DNA of 58,752 bases from Ottowia thiooxydans DSM 14619 (GCF_000422885.1 NZ_KE383946.1:16416-75167); one strand, 5' to 3'; shown: positions 36,117 to 45,686, numbered from the stretch's first letter. Numbers and translations: made by a program. Notes: generated by a model from the letters alone, not told the origin.

Positions 36117-37115
36117 TTATTGGATAGCGGGGTTGGCAGGAGGCAAGTCCTGCACCGGCAGGAACAGGCTCGCGACATCAACCGAGTCAAAACGCTCCTG
36201 TTGGCCGCAAAAATCACAGCCGACCTCCACCCGGCCTTGCTCGGCGAGGATCTCATCGACCTCATCCCGACCCAGGCCGCGCAGCATGACACCCACCCGC
36301 TCACGACTGCATGAGCAGGCGAAGCGTGGGCCCTGCGCACCCGCCAGCGGGGGAAAGCGCAGCAGGCTTTCTTCCCAGAACAAGCGCCGCAAAATGGTGT
36401 CTGTATCCAGTTCGAGCAGTTCTTCGCGCTTGAGGCTGCGGGCCAGCAAGGCTATGCGGGCGTAATCGTCTTCCACTTCGTCGCCCTGCTCGCCCTCTGC
36501 GTCTTCACGCACCACACTGCTTTGCGAAAGGTTGGCCACTCCCTGCACCGGCAGGCGCTGGATCAAAAGACCGCACGCCACCTGCTCGTCCGCGGCCAGC
36601 ACAATGGTGGTGTCCAGTTGCTCCGATTGCCGCATGTAGTGTTCAATCATTTCAGCGACTGACTGGAGCTTGTGGCCATCGAAATCCTGCAAAGGCACCA
36701 CACCTTGGTAGGGCTGCCGGCCGTCATCCCGGTCTGAGGGATCGAGTGTGATCGCACAGCGGCCTTTGCCACGCACATTCACCATCTCAGGCAAGCGCGC
36801 ACCGGCATCCAGATTGCCCACCACAGTGGCGGTAGCACGCATGCGCAGATCTGATTGCGTCTCAGCCACAGCTACTTTGACAGGGCCATCGCCAAAAATC
36901 TGCATGACCAGCGCGCCATCGAACTTGATGTTGCCCTGCATCAGCACGCTGGCTGCCATCATCTCGCCCAGCAATTCCGCCACCGGCGGCGCATAGGCTC
37001 CAGTTTGCGTATTGGCAGCGCGGCGACGCAGGATTTCCTGCCATGCGTCGGTCAGGCGAACCAATTGACCGCGTACTGGCAGACCGTCGAATATGAATTT
37101 ATGGAGTTCTGACAT
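36117..37115 (-). CDS. hslO: Hsp33-family redox chaperone HslO
   Basis: 332 aa. The N-terminal substrate domain (MSELHKFIFDGLPVRGQLVRL, LLGEMMAASVLM, VRGKGRCAITLDP) is followed by a C-terminal zinc region with the four Cys as CSCS (about 272) and CDFC (about 309), the CxC-x(n)-CxxC of Hsp33. Zinc is released on oxidation, activating the holdase. Slightly longer than E. coli Hsp33 (292 aa) because of an acidic insert (EDAEGEQGDEVEDDYA). Co-directional with trmD and close, so likely to form a transcription unit with it. Upstream comes the gamma-carbonic anhydrase gene, 69 bp away. Confidence 0.95.
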   Translation of the reverse strand: MSELHKFIFDGLPVRGQLVRLTDAWQEILRRRAANTQTGAYAPPVAELLGEMMAASVLMQGNIKFDGALVMQIFGDGPVKVAVAETQSDLRMRATATVVGNLDAGARLPEMVNVRGKGRCAITLDPSDRDDGRQPYQGVVPLQDFDGHKLQSVAEMIEHYMRQSEQLDTTIVLAADEQVACGLLIQRLPVQGVANLSQSSVVREDAEGEQGDEVEDDYARIALLARSLKREELLELDTDTILRRLFWEESLLRFPPLAGAQGPRFACSCSRERVGVMLRGLGRDEVDEILAEQGRVEVGCDFCGQQERFDSVDVASLFLPVQDLPPANPAIQ

Positions 37116-37184
37116 TCAATGCAATGTGAGGGCACGCCGCCCGAATCCAAGCCTGGAGCCTAAACACGTTCGTTGAACAGAGTT

Positions 37185-37709
37185 TTAGCTCGTCCGCTTC
37201 AAGGTTTCACGAAACAAGTGTGCGTTCTCAATGTAATGCCGCGCGCTATTGCGCAGCCCCTCTATCTGCTCCGGCGAGAGCTGGCGCACCACCTTGGCCG
37301 GGGTGCCCATGATCATGCTGCCGTCTGGAAATTCCTTGCCTTCGGTGACCAATGAACCAGCGCCCACCAGGCAATTTTTACCAATTTTGGCACCATTGAG
37401 CACGATCGCGCCGATACCAATGAGAGATTCGTCGCCAATAGTACAGCCGTGCAGCATCACCTTGTGTCCTATGGTGACATGCTTGCCCACCGTGAGCGGC
37501 ATGCCACGATCAGCGTGCAGTACTGAAAGATCCTGGACATTGCTGCCCTCACCTATAGACATGCTCTCCGTGTCACCGCGCAGCACACAGCCGAACCACA
37601 CGCTGGCATCTGCGGCAATCGCCACATTACCCATGACCTCGGCGGAATCGGCAATCCAGGCACTGGGCGAGATTTGGGGGGATTTTCCATCCACTTCATA
37701 TACAGCCAT
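37185..37709 (-). CDS. Gamma-carbonic anhydrase family protein
   Basis: 174 aa from ATG 37709 with AAGGAG 6 bases upstream. It is a left-handed beta helix made of hexapeptide repeats: [85 protein letters not shown]. The three metal-binding His expected of the family appear in LHAD, IGHK and MLHG. Usually cytoplasmic trimers; whether this one hydrates CO2 or acts as an acyl-group protein is unresolved. Adjacent to hslO and DUF455 in many Comamonadaceae. Confidence 0.9.
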   Translation of the reverse strand: MAVYEVDGKSPQISPSAWIADSAEVMGNVAIAADASVWFGCVLRGDTESMSIGEGSNVQDLSVLHADRGMPLTVGKHVTIGHKVMLHGCTIGDESLIGIGAIVLNGAKIGKNCLVGAGSLVTEGKEFPDGSMIMGTPAKVVRQLSPEQIEGLRNSARHYIENAHLFRETLKRTS

Positions 37710-37819
37710 CGATTTGCTCCTTATATTTCGTTCGTGGGACCACCCGAGCTCCACCGGGCGAGATCGCCCCAATTCTAGGAGGCCGCGAGGCCAGGCCGAC
37801 CAGGCGCCGCCGGCGAACC

Positions 37820-38599
37820 TTATTGCCCCATCAGCTCAAGCTCTTCAAGGCTGAAGCCCGCTGCGAGCCTGGCTTCCATGTTGAAAGGGCCCCGCAATCG
37901 AGGCGCGTCGTAGGTCTGAGCCAATTCTGCATACGTTGCCACCGGATCGAGGCCCCGCTGCTGGCAGAGCCAGTTGTACCAGTGGTTGCCCACGGCCACG
38001 TGGCCAATCTCATCCCGAAGAATGATGTCCAGGATGGCGGCGCCCTCATGATCGCCCGCTTTGGCAAGCTTGGCTCTGATGGGCGGCGATGCATCAAGCC
38101 CACGCGCTTCAGCCGTACGGGGAACTAAAGCAATACGAGCGAGGAGGTCGTGCCTGGTCCTCTCCGCCATATCCCACAGGGCGTTGTGCGCTGGCAAATC
38201 GCCGTAACGGACATCCAGGGTGGCAAGATGATCCCGCAGTAACTCGAAATGCAGGGCTTCTTCCCGCGCAATGCCCATCCATTGTTCATAGAAGAGATCT
38301 GGCATCCCCTTGAACCGCCAGCAGATATCAAGGGCTAGGTCAATGGCGTTCAGCTCTATATGCGCAAGCGAATGAATGAGCGCCGCGCGGCCCTCATTCG
38401 TGTGCACCGACCTCTTCACCAGCCCGGTATGGGCAACCAGAATGGGCTTGGCAGGCCGGCCAGGAATGATGCCTCGCGCCAGAATGTCGTCGTCAGCGCC
38501 AGCACGTAGGCCGGCGCTCATGGCACGAGTGAGGCTGGCCTTTTGGTTAGGATCTGTGGTGGTCAGCAGGTCAAGGGACAGGCTGCGAAGTGTTTCCAT
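37820..38599 (-). CDS. DUF455 family ferritin-like protein
   Basis: 259 aa. Helical bundle with the carboxylate/His residues of a ferritin-like diiron site: [23 protein letters not shown] (E and H, about 75-95), [18 protein letters not shown] (EE..H, about 112-130) and [18 protein letters not shown] (DE..H, about 192-208). The family lacks a proven function; a diiron oxidase or tRNA-modifying enzyme related to MiaE is possible. Cytoplasmic. The upstream region (38600 on) is repeat-filled and holds the promoter for this minus-strand gene. Confidence 0.88.
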   Translation of the reverse strand: METLRSLSLDLLTTTDPNQKASLTRAMSAGLRAGADDDILARGIIPGRPAKPILVAHTGLVKRSVHTNEGRAALIHSLAHIELNAIDLALDICWRFKGMPDLFYEQWMGIAREEALHFELLRDHLATLDVRYGDLPAHNALWDMAERTRHDLLARIALVPRTAEARGLDASPPIRAKLAKAGDHEGAAILDIILRDEIGHVAVGNHWYNWLCQQRGLDPVATYAELAQTYDAPRLRGPFNMEARLAAGFSLEELELMGQ

Positions 38600-38729
38600 G
38601 CGGGAATGCTACGCGAATGCTCATGGTCAAAGCCGAGAGGTACTCCAGGCCGCCCATTGCAGCGAGGCCAACGACGACACAGTAGTGAATCATTTGCGTA
38701 CGCTTCGCCCTTCGATAAGCTCAAAAAAT

Positions 38730-38785
38730 CCGTTCGCGCCTGTCGAAGCGTTGCGCGAGGTTTCGACAAGCTCAACCCGAACGGT
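38730..38785. repeat. REP-like inverted repeat
   Basis: CCGTTCGCGCCTGTCGAAGC, a short loop, then TTTCGACAAGCTCAACCCGA and ACGGT. It is one of the dispersed palindromes in the window. Confidence 0.8.
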
Positions 38786-38840
38786 ATTTTTGTTTCAACG
38801 CTCCTGGCCGCTTAACCGAAACCATAGAACCTCAAAAAAT

Positions 38841-38890
38841 CCGTTCGCGTTTGTCGAAACGTTGCGCCAAGCTTCAACGACCTCAATAGG
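38841..38890. repeat. Degenerate REP-like inverted repeat
   Basis: CCGTTCGCGTTTGTCGAAAC on the left and AGCTTCAACGACCTCAATAGG on the right are decayed arms of the same palindrome. Confidence 0.6.
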
Positions 38891-38932
38891 TAGATTTTTT
38901 AAATCTATTTTCAACAATTTACCAACCAGACC

Positions 38933-38977
38933 CCGTTCACGCCTGTCGAAGCGTCGCGCCATGCTTCGACAGGCGTG
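38933..38977. repeat. REP-like inverted repeat downstream of isocitrate lyase-family gene
   Basis: CACGCCTGTCGAAGC and GCTTCGACAGGCGTG are perfect 15-bp arms, 11 bp beyond the stop codon of the gene at 38988. It may serve as transcript-end hairpin for the methylcitrate operon. Confidence 0.8.
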
Positions 38978-38987
38978 TATGGATTGA

Positions 38988-39848
38988 TCAGCCGTAACGC
39001 TTCTCCAGAGCATCCCACTCTGGCTTGCCCACCAAGCGTTGCCGCTCTTCAAACGTCGCGACCAATCCGCTGGATTCGCGGACTTCCTTCTGATCGCGCA
39101 GCACCGTCAAGGCATTTTGCATACCGACCACCGCGCCTTGCAGGGCTGCATTGGCATAGAGAACGACGCCAAAACCCAGCTCAGCCAATTGATCCGCATT
39201 GAAGATGGGCGTCTTGCCGCCAATCACCATGTTCATCAATTGCGGCTTGGAAAGGCGCTGGGGTAGTGCGCGCACTTCTTCGGCTTTGGTGACGGCTTCG
39301 ACGAACAAAATGTCAGCGCCCGCCTCTGCGAATATCTGAGCGCGCTCTATGGCAGCTTCGAAGCCATGGGTAGCCGCGGCATCAGTGCGCGCCATGATGA
39401 GGAGATCAGAATCACGCCGGGCATCCACGGCCGCCTTGATCTTGCTCACCGCCTCTTCTGTGGAAATGACTTCCTTGCCAGAAAAGTGGCCACAACGCTT
39501 GGGGGCCACCTGGTCTTCAAGCTGAATGCAATCAGCCCCCGCGCGCTCCAGTGTGCGCACCGTGTGATACACGTTGAGCGCATTGCCAAAACCGGTGTCA
39601 GCATCCACCAGCAACGGAACGTTTACCGTATCGCGAATGCGCGCGGTGTGGTCTGCAATTTCGGCCAGACCCATGAACCCCTGGTCCGGCATGCCGAACC
39701 ACATGTTCGTCACACCAGCGCCGGTGATGTAGATCGCCTCGAAGCCAAGGTCTTCGATCACCTTGGCTGACAAGGCATTGAATGCCCCGGGAACCAGCAC
39801 GCCACGGCGAGCCTCGACCAGTTTTTTTAGTTGCTTGCGTGTAGACAT
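38988..39848 (-). CDS. Isocitrate lyase/PEP mutase-family protein, probable methylisocitrate lyase
   Basis: 286 aa (alpha/beta)8 enzyme with GAFNALSAKVIEDLGFEAIYITGAG (N-terminal), VDADTGFGN (metal-binding Asp, about 85), EDQVAPKRCGHFSGKEV with catalytic Cys (about 117-121), MARTDA (about 152) and EAVTKAEEV. The KRCGH motif is needed for C-C lyase activity and separates these from PEP mutases. The operon context requires methylisocitrate lyase, which splits 2-methylisocitrate to succinate and pyruvate. However, many residues differ from enteric PrpB, and 2,3-dimethylmalate lyase or oxaloacetate decarboxylase relatives share the same motif. ATG has GGAAC upstream. Last gene, 64 bp after prpF. 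Confidence 0.75.
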   Translation of the reverse strand: MSTRKQLKKLVEARRGVLVPGAFNALSAKVIEDLGFEAIYITGAGVTNMWFGMPDQGFMGLAEIADHTARIRDTVNVPLLVDADTGFGNALNVYHTVRTLERAGADCIQLEDQVAPKRCGHFSGKEVISTEEAVSKIKAAVDARRDSDLLIMARTDAAATHGFEAAIERAQIFAEAGADILFVEAVTKAEEVRALPQRLSKPQLMNMVIGGKTPIFNADQLAELGFGVVLYANAALQGAVVGMQNALTVLRDQKEVRESSGLVATFEERQRLVGKPEWDALEKRYG

Positions 39849-39912
39849 ATGTTCCTTGATTTCAACTATTCATGGGGCTGTGCGGCTCACTTGGATAACA
39901 CCCAGTAGCGGG

Positions 39913-41103
39913 TTAGCTGACGCTATCCGCCGGTACCCGCACCCAGCCCTCCATCAGCACCCGAGCGCTTCGGCTCATCAGTGCCTTGGTGACCTTCCAT
40001 TGACCGTTCTCCAGTAACGCCTCCGCGCCCACACGCAATGTGCCCGACGGATGCCCAAACCGCACAGCTTGGCGTTCTCCGCCACCTGCCGCCAGATTGA
40101 CCAGGGTTCCTGGCACCGCTGCCGCCACGCCAATGGCCACTGCCGCCGTGCCCATCATGGCGTGGTGCAGTTTGCCCATGGAAAGTGCTCGGACAAGCAA
40201 ATCCACATCACCTGTGTTCACTGACTTTCCGCTGGAGGCCGTGTAGGCCGCAGGTGGTGCGACGAAGGCTACCTTGGGAGTGTGCTGGCGTTTAGCGGCT
40301 TCACTCAGGTCTCGGATGAGGCCCATCTTCAGGGCACCATGGGCACGGATGAGCTCAAATTGAGCGAGGGCTTTCGCGTCGCCGTTGATAGCGTCTTGCA
40401 GCTCGGTTCCGGTGTAGCCGATATCGCTGGCGTTCAGAAAGATGGTGGGGATGCCTGCATTGATGAGCGTGGCCTTGAAAGTACCCAAGCCCGGCACTTC
40501 CAGATCGTCAACCAGCCGGCCCGTGGGGAACATGGCTCCCCCCTCCTCGCCTTCGTCTGCCGGATCAAGAAACTCCAGTGGAACCTCGGCGGCAGGAAAG
40601 GTCACACCATCCAGTTCGAAATCCCCGGTTTCCTGCACTTGGCCATTGGTGATGGGTACGTGGGCAACGATGGTCTTGCTGATGTTGGCTTGCCAGATAC
40701 GCACGACGCATGTGCCGTTTTCAGGAATGCGCTCTTTGGGAATCAGTCCACTCATGATCGCGAAGGGACCCACGGCAGCGGATAGATTGCCGCAGTTACC
40801 GCTCCAATCCACGAAAGCGCTATCAATGGAGACTTGGCCGAACAGGTAATCCACATCGTGGCCAGGTTGGCTCGGGCGAGAGAGGATCACGGTTTTCGAG
40901 GTTGATGAGGTGGCAGCGCCCATGCCGTCAATCTGTTTGCCGTAAGGGTCCGGGCTGCCTATGACGCGCATCAGCAAGGCATCGCGCGCTGCACCGGGGT
41001 GCTGCGCGGCCTCAGGGAGATCTTGCAGACAGAAGAACACACCTTTACTGGTTCCGCCACGTATGTAAGTAGCGGGGATCTTGATTTGAGGAAGATGGGT
41101 CAT
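39913..41103 (-). CDS. prpF: 2-methylaconitate cis-trans isomerase PrpF
   Basis: 396 aa. It opens with PATYIRGGTSKGVFF, followed by SGNCGNLSAAVGPFA (about 106-120, conserved Cys of the diaminopimelate-epimerase-like fold) and CVVRIWQANISKTIVAHVPI, all PrpF motifs. It isomerises 4-methylaconitate to the cis-2 form so that AcnD and aconitase can complete 2-methylisocitrate formation in the methylcitrate cycle. The presence of both AcnD and PrpF (in place of PrpD) is the usual variant of Burkholderiales. Cytoplasmic. A 243-bp gap with a REP separates it from acnD upstream. Confidence 0.94.
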   Translation of the reverse strand: MTHLPQIKIPATYIRGGTSKGVFFCLQDLPEAAQHPGAARDALLMRVIGSPDPYGKQIDGMGAATSSTSKTVILSRPSQPGHDVDYLFGQVSIDSAFVDWSGNCGNLSAAVGPFAIMSGLIPKERIPENGTCVVRIWQANISKTIVAHVPITNGQVQETGDFELDGVTFPAAEVPLEFLDPADEGEEGGAMFPTGRLVDDLEVPGLGTFKATLINAGIPTIFLNASDIGYTGTELQDAINGDAKALAQFELIRAHGALKMGLIRDLSEAAKRQHTPKVAFVAPPAAYTASSGKSVNTGDVDLLVRALSMGKLHHAMMGTAAVAIGVAAAVPGTLVNLAAGGGERQAVRFGHPSGTLRVGAEALLENGQWKVTKALMSRSARVLMEGWVRVPADSVS

Positions 41104-41280
41104 CTCAATGCAATGGTCGTAATGAGGAAAAAACTCTTTTCAGCTATAGAGAAAAGGGCATGGATTATTGACGTTTCTCGTAATTCAAGACAACTAACCC
41201 ACCACCGTTCACGCTGAGCTTGGCCTGTCCTGAGGTTCTTTGGTTTTCGTCAAGCGGTAAGAGGCGTTCAATCGATTAAT

Positions 41281-41342
41281 ACCGTTCGGGCTGAGCCTGT
41301 CGAAGCCTTGCGCGGCGCTTCGACAGGCTCAGCGTGAACGGT
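41281..41342. repeat. REP-like palindrome between acnD and prpF
   Basis: ACCGTTCGGGCTGAGCCTGT and its inverse (ACAGGCTCAGCGTGAACGGT) enclose CGAAGCcttgcgcggCGCTTCG. The stem is long and nearly perfect, and lies inside the methylcitrate operon. A decayed copy (ACCGTTCACGCTGAGCTTGG) precedes it at 41206-41225. Confidence 0.85.
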
Positions 41343-41346
41343 TTTT

Positions 41347-43983
41347 TCATGTCTCACATGAGGCCAGGAAATCCTGCGCAAAACGCTGCAGGACGCCGCC
41401 AGCTTCATAGACAGAAACCTCCTCTGCAGTGTCCAGACGGCAGGTCACGGGCACCTGCATGATCTCGCCATTCTTGCGAAGAACAACCAAGGTCAGCTCA
41501 GCCCGCGGCGTACGCTCGCCCACCACATCATAGGTCTCCGTACCGTCCAGGCCCAGAGTCAATCGGTTGGCACCTGGTTTGAACTCCAGCGGCAACACGC
41601 CCATTCCGATCAGATTGGTTCGGTGGATGCGCTCAAAACCCTCGGCGACTACGGTTTCCACACCCGCCAGACGCACCCCTTTGGCCGCCCAGTCTCGGCT
41701 GGAGCCCTGACCATAATCAGCGCCGGCGATGATGATCAAAGGCTGGCTGCGGCCCAGATACGTCTCCATAGCCTCCCACATACGCACCACTTTGCCCTCT
41801 GGTTCGATCCGCGCCCATGAACCCGCCCTCACGCTGCCATCCTCATTGCGCACCATCTCATTTTTGAGCGTGGGATTGGCGAACGTGGCACGAATCGCCG
41901 TGAGGTGATCACCGCGGTGCGTGGCGTACGAATTGAAGTCCTCTTCTGGCAGACCCATTTTCTCAAGGTATTCACCTGCCGCTGAATCCAGCAAGATGGC
42001 GTTGGAAGGCGAGAGATGATCGGTGGTGATGTTGTCCGGGAGCAGAGCCAGCGGACGCATCCCTTTCAGCGTGCGCGGGTTCGCCGCGAGTGCGCCAACG
42101 CCTTCAGTGTCCCAATAGGGCGGGCGGCGAATATAGGTAGATGTGGGGCGCCAGTCGTATTGCGGAGCCACGCTTTCGCCGTCATCTTTGCGGATGGCGA
42201 ACATGGGCTCATACACTTTGCGAAACATCTCTGGTTTCACAGATGACTGAACGATGGCGTCAATCTCTTCGTCTTCAGGCCAGATATCCTGGAGACGAAC
42301 TTCCTTGCCATTCACTACCGCCAGCACATCCCGTTCAATGTCAAAGCGCATCGTTCCCGCTATGGCATAGGCCACTACCAGGGGCGGCGATGCCAGAAAC
42401 GCCTGCTTGGCATAGGGGTGTATGCGGCCGTCGAAGTTGCGGTTGCCTGAAAGCACGGCCGTGGCGTAGAGATCACGCTCGATGATCTCCTTCTGAATCT
42501 TGGGATCAAGGGCACCGCTCATGCCGTTACAGGTGGTGCACGCGAAGCCCACGATGCCAAAGCCCAGTGCCTCTAACTCGGCGAGCAGCCCCGCTTCCTT
42601 CAGGTACAGCTCTACAGCCTTGGAGCCAGGCGCCAAGGATGTCTTGACCCACGGCTTGCGTACCAGCCCCAACCGGTTGGCATTGCGCGCCAGCAATCCG
42701 GCTGCAATCACGTTTCGTGGATTGCTGGTGTTGGTGCAACTGGTGATGGCCGCGATGATGACCGCGCCATCGGGCATCAGCCCTTGCGCCTCATGCGCCT
42801 TGGCCTTCTCCAGATCTACCGCAATACCGCGCTCAGCCAACTGCGAAGTCGGCAAACGGCGGTGCGGGTTCGACGGACCGGCCATGTTGCGTACTGCGGT
42901 TGAAAGGTCAAACTGGAGCACCCGCTCGTACTTCACGTCGCGCAGCGTATCAGCCCAGAAACCGGCTTGTTTGGCATAGATTTCGACCAGTTGAATCTGT
43001 TTGTCATCCCGGCCGGTCAGACGCAGGTATTCCAGGGTTTGTTCGTCTATGAAGAACAGCGCCGCGGTGGCCCCGTATTCAGGGCACATGTTGGAGATGG
43101 TCGCTCGATCACCAATGGTGAGCGTGCGCGCACCGTCGCCAAAAAACTCCAGATAAGCGCCCACTACTTTTTCTTTGCGCAGGAACTCAGTCAGGGCGAG
43201 CACGATGTCAGTCGCCGTGATGCCAGGTTGGCGCCGACCCGTGAGCTCCACACCCACGATATCGGGCAGGCGCATCCAGGACGCCCTGCCCAGCATGACG
43301 TTCTCCGCCTCGAGCCCCCCTACTCCCACGGCGATCACACCCAAGGCATCCACGTGCGGGGTATGGCTGTCGGTACCTACGCAGGTGTCTGGAAAGGCAA
43401 CGGCGGTGCCATCCTTTTCCTTTTGCACGTAGATGACTGGTGACATTTTCTCCAGGTTGATCTGGTGCATGATCCCGTTGCCTGCGGAAATCACCTCGAC
43501 GTTCGCGAACGCTTTCTTGGTCCATTCGATGAAGTGGAAGCGGTCTTCATTGCGGCGGTCTTCGATGGCGCGATTTTTATCAAATGCGTCTGGATCGAAA
43601 CCACCACATTCAACGGCCAGGGAATGGTCCACGATGAGTTGCACGGGCACCACCGGGTTCACGGCAGCGGGATCACCGCCCTCCTTGGCAATCGCATCGC
43701 GCAAACCCGCCAAATCGACGAGAGCTGTTTGGCCGAGAATGTCATGGCACACCACACGCACCGGAAACCAGGGAAAGTCGATTTCACGTTTGCGCTCAAT
43801 AAGCTGGCCTAGGTAGTCGTTCAGCCGCTCCGGATTGGCGCGGCGCACCAGATTCTCAGCATGGACACGCGCGGTGTAGGGCAACGCCTCCCACGCACCG
43901 GCTTGAATCGCATCAACTGCGGCGCGTGCATCGAAATATTGGAGCGTTGTGCCTGGGAGTAGTTTTCTATGGGCGGTATTCAT
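41347..43983 (-). CDS. acnD: Fe/S-dependent 2-methylcitrate dehydratase AcnD
   Basis: 878 aa from ATG 43983. Aconitase fold with [4Fe-4S] Cys in AITSCTNTSNP (about 420) and FACTTCNGMSG (about 485-495). DTCVGTDSHTPHVDALGVIAVGVGG is the domain-2 motif, and DYGQGSSRDWAAKGVRLAGV (about 760) belongs to the swivel domain. AcnD dehydrates 2-methylcitrate. The name AcnD rather than housekeeping AcnA is supported by the neighbours prpC and prpF. An upstream in-frame start adds 16 residues without a ribosome site. Cytoplasmic. Downstream of prpC by 121 bp. Confidence 0.95.
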   Translation of the reverse strand: MNTAHRKLLPGTTLQYFDARAAVDAIQAGAWEALPYTARVHAENLVRRANPERLNDYLGQLIERKREIDFPWFPVRVVCHDILGQTALVDLAGLRDAIAKEGGDPAAVNPVVPVQLIVDHSLAVECGGFDPDAFDKNRAIEDRRNEDRFHFIEWTKKAFANVEVISAGNGIMHQINLEKMSPVIYVQKEKDGTAVAFPDTCVGTDSHTPHVDALGVIAVGVGGLEAENVMLGRASWMRLPDIVGVELTGRRQPGITATDIVLALTEFLRKEKVVGAYLEFFGDGARTLTIGDRATISNMCPEYGATAALFFIDEQTLEYLRLTGRDDKQIQLVEIYAKQAGFWADTLRDVKYERVLQFDLSTAVRNMAGPSNPHRRLPTSQLAERGIAVDLEKAKAHEAQGLMPDGAVIIAAITSCTNTSNPRNVIAAGLLARNANRLGLVRKPWVKTSLAPGSKAVELYLKEAGLLAELEALGFGIVGFACTTCNGMSGALDPKIQKEIIERDLYATAVLSGNRNFDGRIHPYAKQAFLASPPLVVAYAIAGTMRFDIERDVLAVVNGKEVRLQDIWPEDEEIDAIVQSSVKPEMFRKVYEPMFAIRKDDGESVAPQYDWRPTSTYIRRPPYWDTEGVGALAANPRTLKGMRPLALLPDNITTDHLSPSNAILLDSAAGEYLEKMGLPEEDFNSYATHRGDHLTAIRATFANPTLKNEMVRNEDGSVRAGSWARIEPEGKVVRMWEAMETYLGRSQPLIIIAGADYGQGSSRDWAAKGVRLAGVETVVAEGFERIHRTNLIGMGVLPLEFKPGANRLTLGLDGTETYDVVGERTPRAELTLVVLRKNGEIMQVPVTCRLDTAEEVSVYEAGGVLQRFAQDFLASCET

Positions 43984-44104
43984 CGTGATTCGGGAAATTC
44001 TGGCGCGTGACCGGGGTTTGTGAACTTGCAATCCATCCCCCGGTGAGGCTTAGGTGCGACGTCGAGCGCACGAGCGTGGAGTCGCCCGTTCTAGAGCTTT
44101 GAAA

Positions 44105-45271
44105 TCAAGCCCGGGCCTCGATCGGGACGAACTTCAAATCCTCAGGCCCCGTGTAGTTGGCGCTTGGCCGAATGATCTTGTTGTCCACGCGCTGCTCGAT
44201 CACATGTGCCGCCCAACCACTGGTGCGCGCTATGACGAACAACGGCGTAAACATCGCTGTAGGCACGCCCATCATGTGATAGCTCACGGCGCTGAACCAA
44301 TCGAGATTGGGAAACATTTTCTTGGCTTCCCACATCACGTCCTCCAGGCGCTCGGCGATATCGAACATCTTGGTGGAGCCGGCATCTTCCGACAGCCGCT
44401 TGGCAACGCCCTTGATCACCACGTTGCGTGGATCGCTCACCGTATAAACGGGGTGCCCAAAGCCAATCACGACCTCTTTTGACTCCACGCGGCGGCGGAT
44501 ATCGGCCTCGGCTTCATCGGGGCTGTCATAGCGCTTTTGTATCTCGAAAGCCACTTCATTCGCGCCTCCGTGTTTGGGCCCGCGGAGCGCACCAACGGCG
44601 CCCGCGATGGCCGAATGCATATCACTTCCAGTACCGGCGATGACCCGCGCTGTGAAGGTTGAGGCATTGAACTCATGCTCGGCGTACAGGTTGAGCGAGG
44701 TATGCATGGCCCGCACCCATTCATCACTGGGTCTTTCGCCATGCAGCAAGTGCAGAAAGTGTCCGCCGATGGAATCGTCATCAGTTTCAACGTCGATCCG
44801 TTTTCCTTGCGTGCTCCAGTGGTACCAGTACAGCAGCATCGAGCCCATGCTTGCCATCAACCGGTCAGCGATATCGCGCGCGCCGGGCAAGTTGTGGTCA
44901 TCCTTTTCGGGCAGCACGCAACCGAGGGCGGACACGCCTGTGCGCATCACATCCATGGGGTGAGCACTCGCGGGAAGTGACTCCAGGGCGTCTTTCACAC
45001 TGGCCGGAAGTCCTCTCATGGCCTTGAGCCTAGCCTTATAGGCCTTCAGTTCAGCGCGTGAAGGCAGTTTGCCGTGCACCAGTAAATGGGCAATCTCTTC
45101 AAATTCGCAAACCTCGGCAATATCGAGAATGTCATAGCCGCGGTAGTGCAGATCGTTGCCAGTACGGCCTACGGTGCACAGGGCGGTATTGCCAGCGGTC
45201 ACACCCGAAAGCGCAACGGATTTTTTAGGTTTGAACGAACCATTCGTAGTGGCTTGTACGGCTTGACTCAT
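44105..45271 (-). CDS. prpC: 2-methylcitrate synthase PrpC
   Basis: 388 aa. Type I citrate synthase with catalytic His/Asp motifs [24 protein letters not shown] (about 225-248) and [14 protein letters not shown] (about 268-281). N-terminal [38 protein letters not shown] marks the methylcitrate synthase branch. Condenses propionyl-CoA with oxaloacetate. Its ATG overlaps the thioesterase stop by 4 bases, giving coupled translation. First cycle enzyme of the operon that continues with acnD and prpF. Likely induced through the ScfR-type regulator encoded upstream and divergently. Confidence 0.96.
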   Translation of the reverse strand: MSQAVQATTNGSFKPKKSVALSGVTAGNTALCTVGRTGNDLHYRGYDILDIAEVCEFEEIAHLLVHGKLPSRAELKAYKARLKAMRGLPASVKDALESLPASAHPMDVMRTGVSALGCVLPEKDDHNLPGARDIADRLMASMGSMLLYWYHWSTQGKRIDVETDDDSIGGHFLHLLHGERPSDEWVRAMHTSLNLYAEHEFNASTFTARVIAGTGSDMHSAIAGAVGALRGPKHGGANEVAFEIQKRYDSPDEAEADIRRRVESKEVVIGFGHPVYTVSDPRNVVIKGVAKRLSEDAGSTKMFDIAERLEDVMWEAKKMFPNLDWFSAVSYHMMGVPTAMFTPLFVIARTSGWAAHVIEQRVDNKIIRPSANYTGPEDLKFVPIEARA

Positions 45272-45666
45272 GAGCGGGACTCCTGTTTCATATATCTGGA
45301 CTCAATGACAGCCGGACGGCCATTGCCGTCGACCGCCACCATTTCAAACACCCCCTTCAACGCCTCTTCAGGCGGCGCAGCGGGCGCCTCGGTGTGACCA
45401 CTGACGCACACGGTCATCGAGCTGCTGCCCACCCTGCTCACCCACGCACGCAAGGTCAGTGAATAGCCCACCGGAATCGGGGACATGAAGTCCACTCCGG
45501 TGACGCCAGCCATCACGACCTCGCGTTGCGCCAAGCCGCGGGCGGCCAGAAAAGCAGCCTTCGCCATCAGTTGCAAGCCCTGTCCTGCAAACAGGGTGCC
45601 GTGATGGTTGGCCATCACGGGCAACACCAGTTCGTGCAGCTCAGTGGTTCCTTGAGGGGTTGTCAT
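45268..45666 (-). CDS. Acyl-CoA thioesterase (hotdog fold)
   Basis: 132 aa from ATG 45666. Single hotdog domain with [56 protein letters not shown], close to the YciA/acyl-CoA thioester hydrolase group, where GTLFAGQ holds the helix start and the acidic residue is contributed nearby. It hydrolyses acyl-CoA, here perhaps propionyl- or short-chain acyl-CoA, to protect the CoA pool when the methylcitrate cycle is saturated. It leads the operon; the operator-like TTGCGAA repeats lie only 2-20 bp upstream. An alternative TTG at 45684 is unlikely because it lies in the operator. Confidence 0.82.
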   Translation of the reverse strand: MTTPQGTTELHELVLPVMANHHGTLFAGQGLQLMAKAAFLAARGLAQREVVMAGVTGVDFMSPIPVGYSLTLRAWVSRVGSSSMTVCVSGHTEAPAAPPEEALKGVFEMVAVDGNGRPAVIESRYMKQESRS

Positions 45667-45667
45667 A

Positions 45668-45686
45668 ATTCGCAATTTACGCAAAA
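45668..45686 (-). promoter_or_regulatory. TTGCGAA-type operator ahead of thioesterase-prpC operon
   Basis: On the minus strand TTTTGCGTAAATTGCGAAT holds two 9-bp tandem half-sites, TTTGCGTAA and ATTGCGAAT. The same unit repeated with the same 9-bp register occurs on the plus strand at 45743-45760, ahead of the divergent regulator. Confidence 0.6.

Larger units (their letters stand above)
38600..38987. other. Repeat-filled spacer between DUF455 gene and methylcitrate operon end
   Basis: 388 bases without a gene. It holds three diverged copies of the GTTCG/CGAAGC inverted repeat (38730-38785, 38841-38890, 38933-38977) and an A/T hairpin TAGATTT/AAATCTA at 38891-38907. Open frames here come from the repeats. 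The two flanking genes are transcribed in the same direction (minus), so the repeats are in the leader of the DUF455 gene's neighbour and the end of the operon. Confidence 0.6.

Noticed and set aside
36077-36340. Possible rimM remnant before trmD
   Set aside because: The frame is a shadow of the hslO C-terminus and has no RimM likeness.
41281-41348. Rho-independent terminator for acnD
   Set aside because: The T tract follows the stem on the plus strand, while acnD and prpF are on the minus strand.
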